Program-made: the position numbers and the translations under genes
Assembly (NCBI GenBank): GCA_028285525.1
Contig: JANQOZ010000097.1
Coordinates: 1-35,754 of the forward strand
DNA length: 35,754 bases
Direction of reading: 5' to 3'
Source of the DNA: Lysobacterales bacterium
Lineage (GTDB): Bacteria; Pseudomonadota; Gammaproteobacteria; Xanthomonadales; SZUA-38
Notes under the pieces: model-generated
Database searches by the model: none
What the model was told of the DNA's origin: nothing
What the model saw: the letters and a program-made list of their open reading frames with translations, nothing else
Shown here: piece by piece, positions 33,540 through 35,754 of the stretch
How the letters are laid out: every line of letters starts with the position of its first letter
How positions within the stretch are numbered: the first letter of the stretch is position 1

Positions 33540-33574
33540 AAGATTGGACCCTAAGATTGCTGGACCCTCAGATT
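33533..33574 (+). repeat. Three short tandem repeats of GGACCCTAAGATT
   Basis: Copies at 33533-33545, 33546-33558 and 33562-33574; the last has one mismatch and a 3-nt insertion before it. They follow directly on the 20-bp repeat at 33520-33539. Confidence 0.75.
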
Positions 33575-33628
33575 GAGATTGTCGCACGTTCGTCTAACTC
33601 TGAGGGAGGAATAGGACGAGCTGGAGGA

Positions 33629-34081
33629 TTAACCGAACCAGTCTTGGCTCACCAAAACCAACAGGGCAGTACCCGAGAACATCGCGGCAATAGTGGCACC
33701 CACGACCCGACGCCGCGTGGACGCCGAAATAGCGATCCCTTCGGCACGAAACCTCTCAACGATCCGTGCTTGTCTATCCTTGGTACCGAAAAGAGCCATC
33801 TCGGTCGCGTAGGTTGCGAAGAGAATCAAACCCACCAAAAGCTCAAATGGTAAAGACGAAAGCTCGATATTCGCATCAAATCTTTTCCAGACAGATGCCA
33901 CGAACACCAAAACTACGAAGTACCATATAGCGATAACGAGTCTCACGCCATTAATTGCCCGCCCTAGGCGCAATGACTGGGTATCTGTACTCTTTTTTGA
34001 TGCCTGCTGTTCGTAAAGGCAGACATACCAGAACTGTGCCCAATAGGGTGTTGAAATCACCTTAGCGTTCTTCAGAAGCAA
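33629..34081 (-). CDS. Unknown three-helix membrane protein, copy 1
   Basis: A 150-residue protein of no recognised family, clearly related along its whole length to the product of 34498-34944. Both share STPYWAQFWYVCLY near the start, a QASK.../SLRLGRAI.GVRLV segment, and three hydrophobic helices (about 44-65, 77-96 and 126-146). The only start is TTG 34081, and the tandem repeat at 34080 begins directly there, so the original 5' end may have been replaced by the repeat insertion. Confidence 0.6.
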   Translation of the reverse strand: MLLKNAKVISTPYWAQFWYVCLYEQQASKKSTDTQSLRLGRAINGVRLVIAIWYFVVLVFVASVWKRFDANIELSSLPFELLVGLILFATYATEMALFGTKDRQARIVERFRAEGIAISASTRRRVVGATIAAMFSGTALLVLVSQDWFG

Positions 34082-34180
34082 AAGGGGTCAGGTTAACTTT
34101 CCTACAAAAGTTAGCCCTAACACCTAATCAAAAGGGGGGCAGGTTAACTTTCCTACAAGAGTTATCGTCAACACCTATTC
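34080..34180 (+). repeat. Tandem 50-bp repeat (two copies)
   Basis: Copies at 34080-34129 and 34130-34180 both begin AAAAGGGG and contain CAGGTTAACTTTCCTACA. Each can form a TAACTTT / (A)AAGTTA hairpin; copy 2 keeps it with a G-U pair. The GGGGTCAG start matches the repeat type around the RAYT at 442-1237, so these are REP-like sequences linked to the neighbouring RAYT remnant. Confidence 0.7.
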
Positions 34181-34194
34181 ATCGACCGAGACCG

Positions 34195-34452
34195 GCGTGC
34201 GTAGAATTCTATGTGCTTATGACCAATCACGTTCACCTGCTGGCGACCTCCTCAACAAAAGGCGGGCTCTCGGAAATGATGCAAAGACTCGGACGGCGTT
34301 ACGTTCGTCGTTTCAACAGCCGCCACCGCAGGACCGGGGCGCTTTGGGAAGGTCGCTTCAAGTCGAGCCTCGTTGATTCCGAAACCTATCTGCTTCAATG
34401 CTACCGATACATAGACCTCAACCCGGTTAGGGCATCCATGGTCGCCACACCA
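34195..34452 (+). pseudogene. RAYT fragment, truncated at both ends
   Basis: The frame encodes VLMTNHVHLLATS (HUH motif), RLGRRYVRRFN, ALWEGRFKSSLVD and the tyrosine helix YLLQCYRYIDLNPVRASMV, closely matching the intact RAYT at 478-1128. About 50 N-terminal residues are missing; sequence before VLMTNH is unrelated. After residue 80 (ATP) the family sequence stops, and the C-terminal third is absent. It is therefore an inactive remnant joined to the second membrane-protein gene. Confidence 0.8.
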
Positions 34453-34497
34453 AGATTTCGACCTTGCGTTTGTTCCCGTACCCTAACGCTGTCTAAA

Positions 34498-34944
34498 TCA
34501 GGTAAGCCAAGCTCGACCAACCAAAATGAACGCAACAGCCCCCAAGACGACCATAGCGGCCGTGGCACCAATGACTTTGTGGCGCGTTGATTTTGGAATA
34601 ACGATTCCTTCGGTTCGAAACTTCTCCACGATAGATGCTTGTCTCTCCTTGTTGCCAAGAAGTGCGAACTGAGTCACGTATGTCGCTATAAGCACAACAC
34701 CAACTACAAGTTCAATCGGCAAGGATGAGTTATCAAAGCTTGTATCAAATCTACTCCAGATGGAGCTCGCTACCGCGAGAGCAACGAAATACCACATAAG
34801 AAAAACGAGTCGAACCCCGTAGATCGCTCTTCCCAGACGCAATGAATCTGTATCCGATTGCCTTTTTGACGCCTGTTCATCATAGAGGCAGACATACCAA
34901 AACTGCGCCCAATAGGGCGTCGAAATCTTCGCAAAGTTCCTCAA
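34498..34944 (-). CDS. Unknown three-helix membrane protein, copy 2
   Basis: A 148-residue paralogue of the product of 33629-34081. Shared features are ISTPYWAQFWYVCLY, DSLRLGRAIYGVRLV, SSLPIELVVGVVLIATYVTQFALLG and the C-terminal helix. A TTG start at 34944 is the only option in frame, 12 nt after a stop codon, with a weak GGGA ribosome site. The 3' end abuts the RAYT fragment. The function is unknown. Confidence 0.6.
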   Translation of the reverse strand: MRNFAKISTPYWAQFWYVCLYDEQASKRQSDTDSLRLGRAIYGVRLVFLMWYFVALAVASSIWSRFDTSFDNSSLPIELVVGVVLIATYVTQFALLGNKERQASIVEKFRTEGIVIPKSTRHKVIGATAAMVVLGAVAFILVGRAWLT

Positions 34945-35001
34945 CGTCGTCCCAAATTATCACAGAGTTATTCAAGTATTCAGATAGAGAATCCTCAACC
35001 C

Positions 35002-35021
35002 AGGGTCCAGGAGCAAGTGCC
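35002..35021 (-). repeat. 20-bp inverted repeat, right copy
   Basis: Reverse complement of 33520-33539 with one mismatch. Confidence 0.65.
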
Positions 35022-35074
35022 GAGACGGCTTGGCAGCGTTTAACCTGACGCTTGGACTGGTCCCTACTCTTCCA

Positions 35075-35644
35075 CTAATTCAGGTCTCCGGATAACCGTA
35101 TGGAATCAGCGATCCGAGATACAGTCTCATCTGCCGTTCGCTTTCCCGCAATAGGTGAATCAAACACGCTGTGGCTAACCCAGATCGCGATGTAGATCTG
35201 TCGATCCAACGGTTTGACGAATTGCCTGAAACGTGGCCCGTTCGCTTCTAGCCAAAGCGACCCCGACTTGTTCACAATTTCAAACGGAAGCGGCCGTGAC
35301 GGCGTATACGGGACCAGATTTCCGAAAAATTCCTCATGTGAGCGACGACGAGATTCCTCTCTGCTCTTCCAGATCAGTCTATCAACCCCAATCAACGAGT
35401 CGACATCGGCGACGTTGGCGTCATAAAACGACAAGACCCGAATCGCTACCTTGACGCTGCCATTCGGCGGTCGAAAAGTGCTTCCCCCTAGATCCCAGAA
35501 CGCTCTAAAAATCTCGATGGAGTCACCAAACTCAACCTGACTTAACTGATAGAGGGATATGGAATCCAAAGAGGCAAATTGGTTGGTCTTCCGGTCAAAG
35601 GTTCTCGGAACCGCGAAATACAATTCAAGACCGGCTATGTCCAC
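35075..35644 (-). CDS. Unknown protein, 5' end cut by the IS
   Basis: I do not recognise this 189-residue product. It is soluble-looking, without a signal peptide or membrane helix; visible stretches include GLELYFAVPRTFD, AFWDLGGSTFRPPNG and DRQIYIAIWVSHSVFDSP. The GTG at 35644 has no ribosome site, and the frame stays open through the next four codons up to the IS boundary at 35657 and beyond. It is therefore probably the 3' part of a longer gene interrupted by the IS. Confidence 0.5.
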   Translation of the reverse strand: MDIAGLELYFAVPRTFDRKTNQFASLDSISLYQLSQVEFGDSIEIFRAFWDLGGSTFRPPNGSVKVAIRVLSFYDANVADVDSLIGVDRLIWKSREESRRRSHEEFFGNLVPYTPSRPLPFEIVNKSGSLWLEANGPRFRQFVKPLDRQIYIAIWVSHSVFDSPIAGKRTADETVSRIADSIRLSGDLN

Positions 35645-35656
35645 ACGGTGTTCAAC

Positions 35657-35754
35657 GGGTTCTACCCCACAATTTCGGACGCATCTGAAAAGGCCGATAA
35701 TGGGCCTGGAGGAGCGTCATGCCAAAAAGAAGAAAGTTCTCTACGGAGTTTAAA
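35657..35754 (+). mobile_element. Left end of an IS3-type insertion sequence (partial)
   Basis: The terminal inverted repeat at 35657-35680 is the exact reverse complement of 75-98. About 38 nt further, a transposase start follows. The element runs off the window. Confidence 0.85.
35719..35754 (+). CDS. IS3-type transposase OrfA, N-terminal fragment
   Basis: ATG 35719 with GGAGGAG 7 nt upstream encodes MPKRRKFSTEFK before the window ends. A basic start followed by FSTEFK is characteristic of IS3-family OrfA, a helix-turn-helix DNA-binding protein made before OrfB by frameshifting. Only 12 residues are visible. Confidence 0.8.
   Translation, partial: MPKRRKFSTEFK

Noticed and set aside
33533..33574. 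CRISPR array
   Set aside because: The repeats are 13 bp, directly adjacent and without spacers; no cas genes are present.

Overview
The window reads as a chromosomal segment of a GC-rich gammaproteobacterium. A Lysobacterales/Wenzhouxiangella-like relative is my guess from the CSLREA and beta-helix exported proteins, an -IFANGFE- tail, ComM, SirB2 and the MNIO/DUF2063 pair; no marker gene fixes the taxon. Both ends lie inside copies of the same IS3-type element in the same orientation: the transposase tail and right inverted repeat at 1-98, and the left inverted repeat and transposase start at 35657-35754. The window may therefore be a whole contig broken at a repeated IS, or an IS-bracketed segment.

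Positions 98-10350 form a lower-GC genomic island attached to the 3' end of an intact tRNA-Arg(CCG) gene (10351-10427, minus). From left to right it holds a complete REP-associated tyrosine transposase (RAYT) between 21-bp inverted repeats, a membrane- or export-linked protein with sigma-factor-like motifs, a decayed DUF2971-like gene, and an AAA ATPase plus subtilisin-like protease pair matching the IetAS anti-phage system. A 1.6-kb gene-free stretch full of repeats and hairpins follows. The island ends with a three-gene recombination module (tyrosine recombinase, AlpA/excisionase-like protein, second tyrosine recombinase) next to the tRNA.

Positions 10351-33431 look like ordinary chromosome. 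They contain two exported beta-helix proteins; an operon of SirB2, a DUF2063 partner and a DUF692 protein that has lost most expected metal ligands; an ECF sigma operon (sigma factor, membrane HEAT-type putative anti-sigma, two DUF4097 exported proteins); and a catabolic operon of TonB-dependent receptor, HyuA, HyuB, NCS1 permease and MDR oxidoreductase with a divergent XRE-cupin regulator. A cyclophilin-type isomerase, a DUF2306 membrane protein and ComM follow.

Positions 33432-35754 are again accessory: short tandem repeats, two diverged copies of a small membrane protein gene with a truncated second RAYT between them, inverted 20-bp repeats around that cassette, an unknown gene cut by the right-hand IS, and the IS itself.

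The items most worth following are the hairpin array and covarying palindromes at 6685-8051, the apparently metal-less DUF692 protein, and the membrane-linked sigma-like protein.
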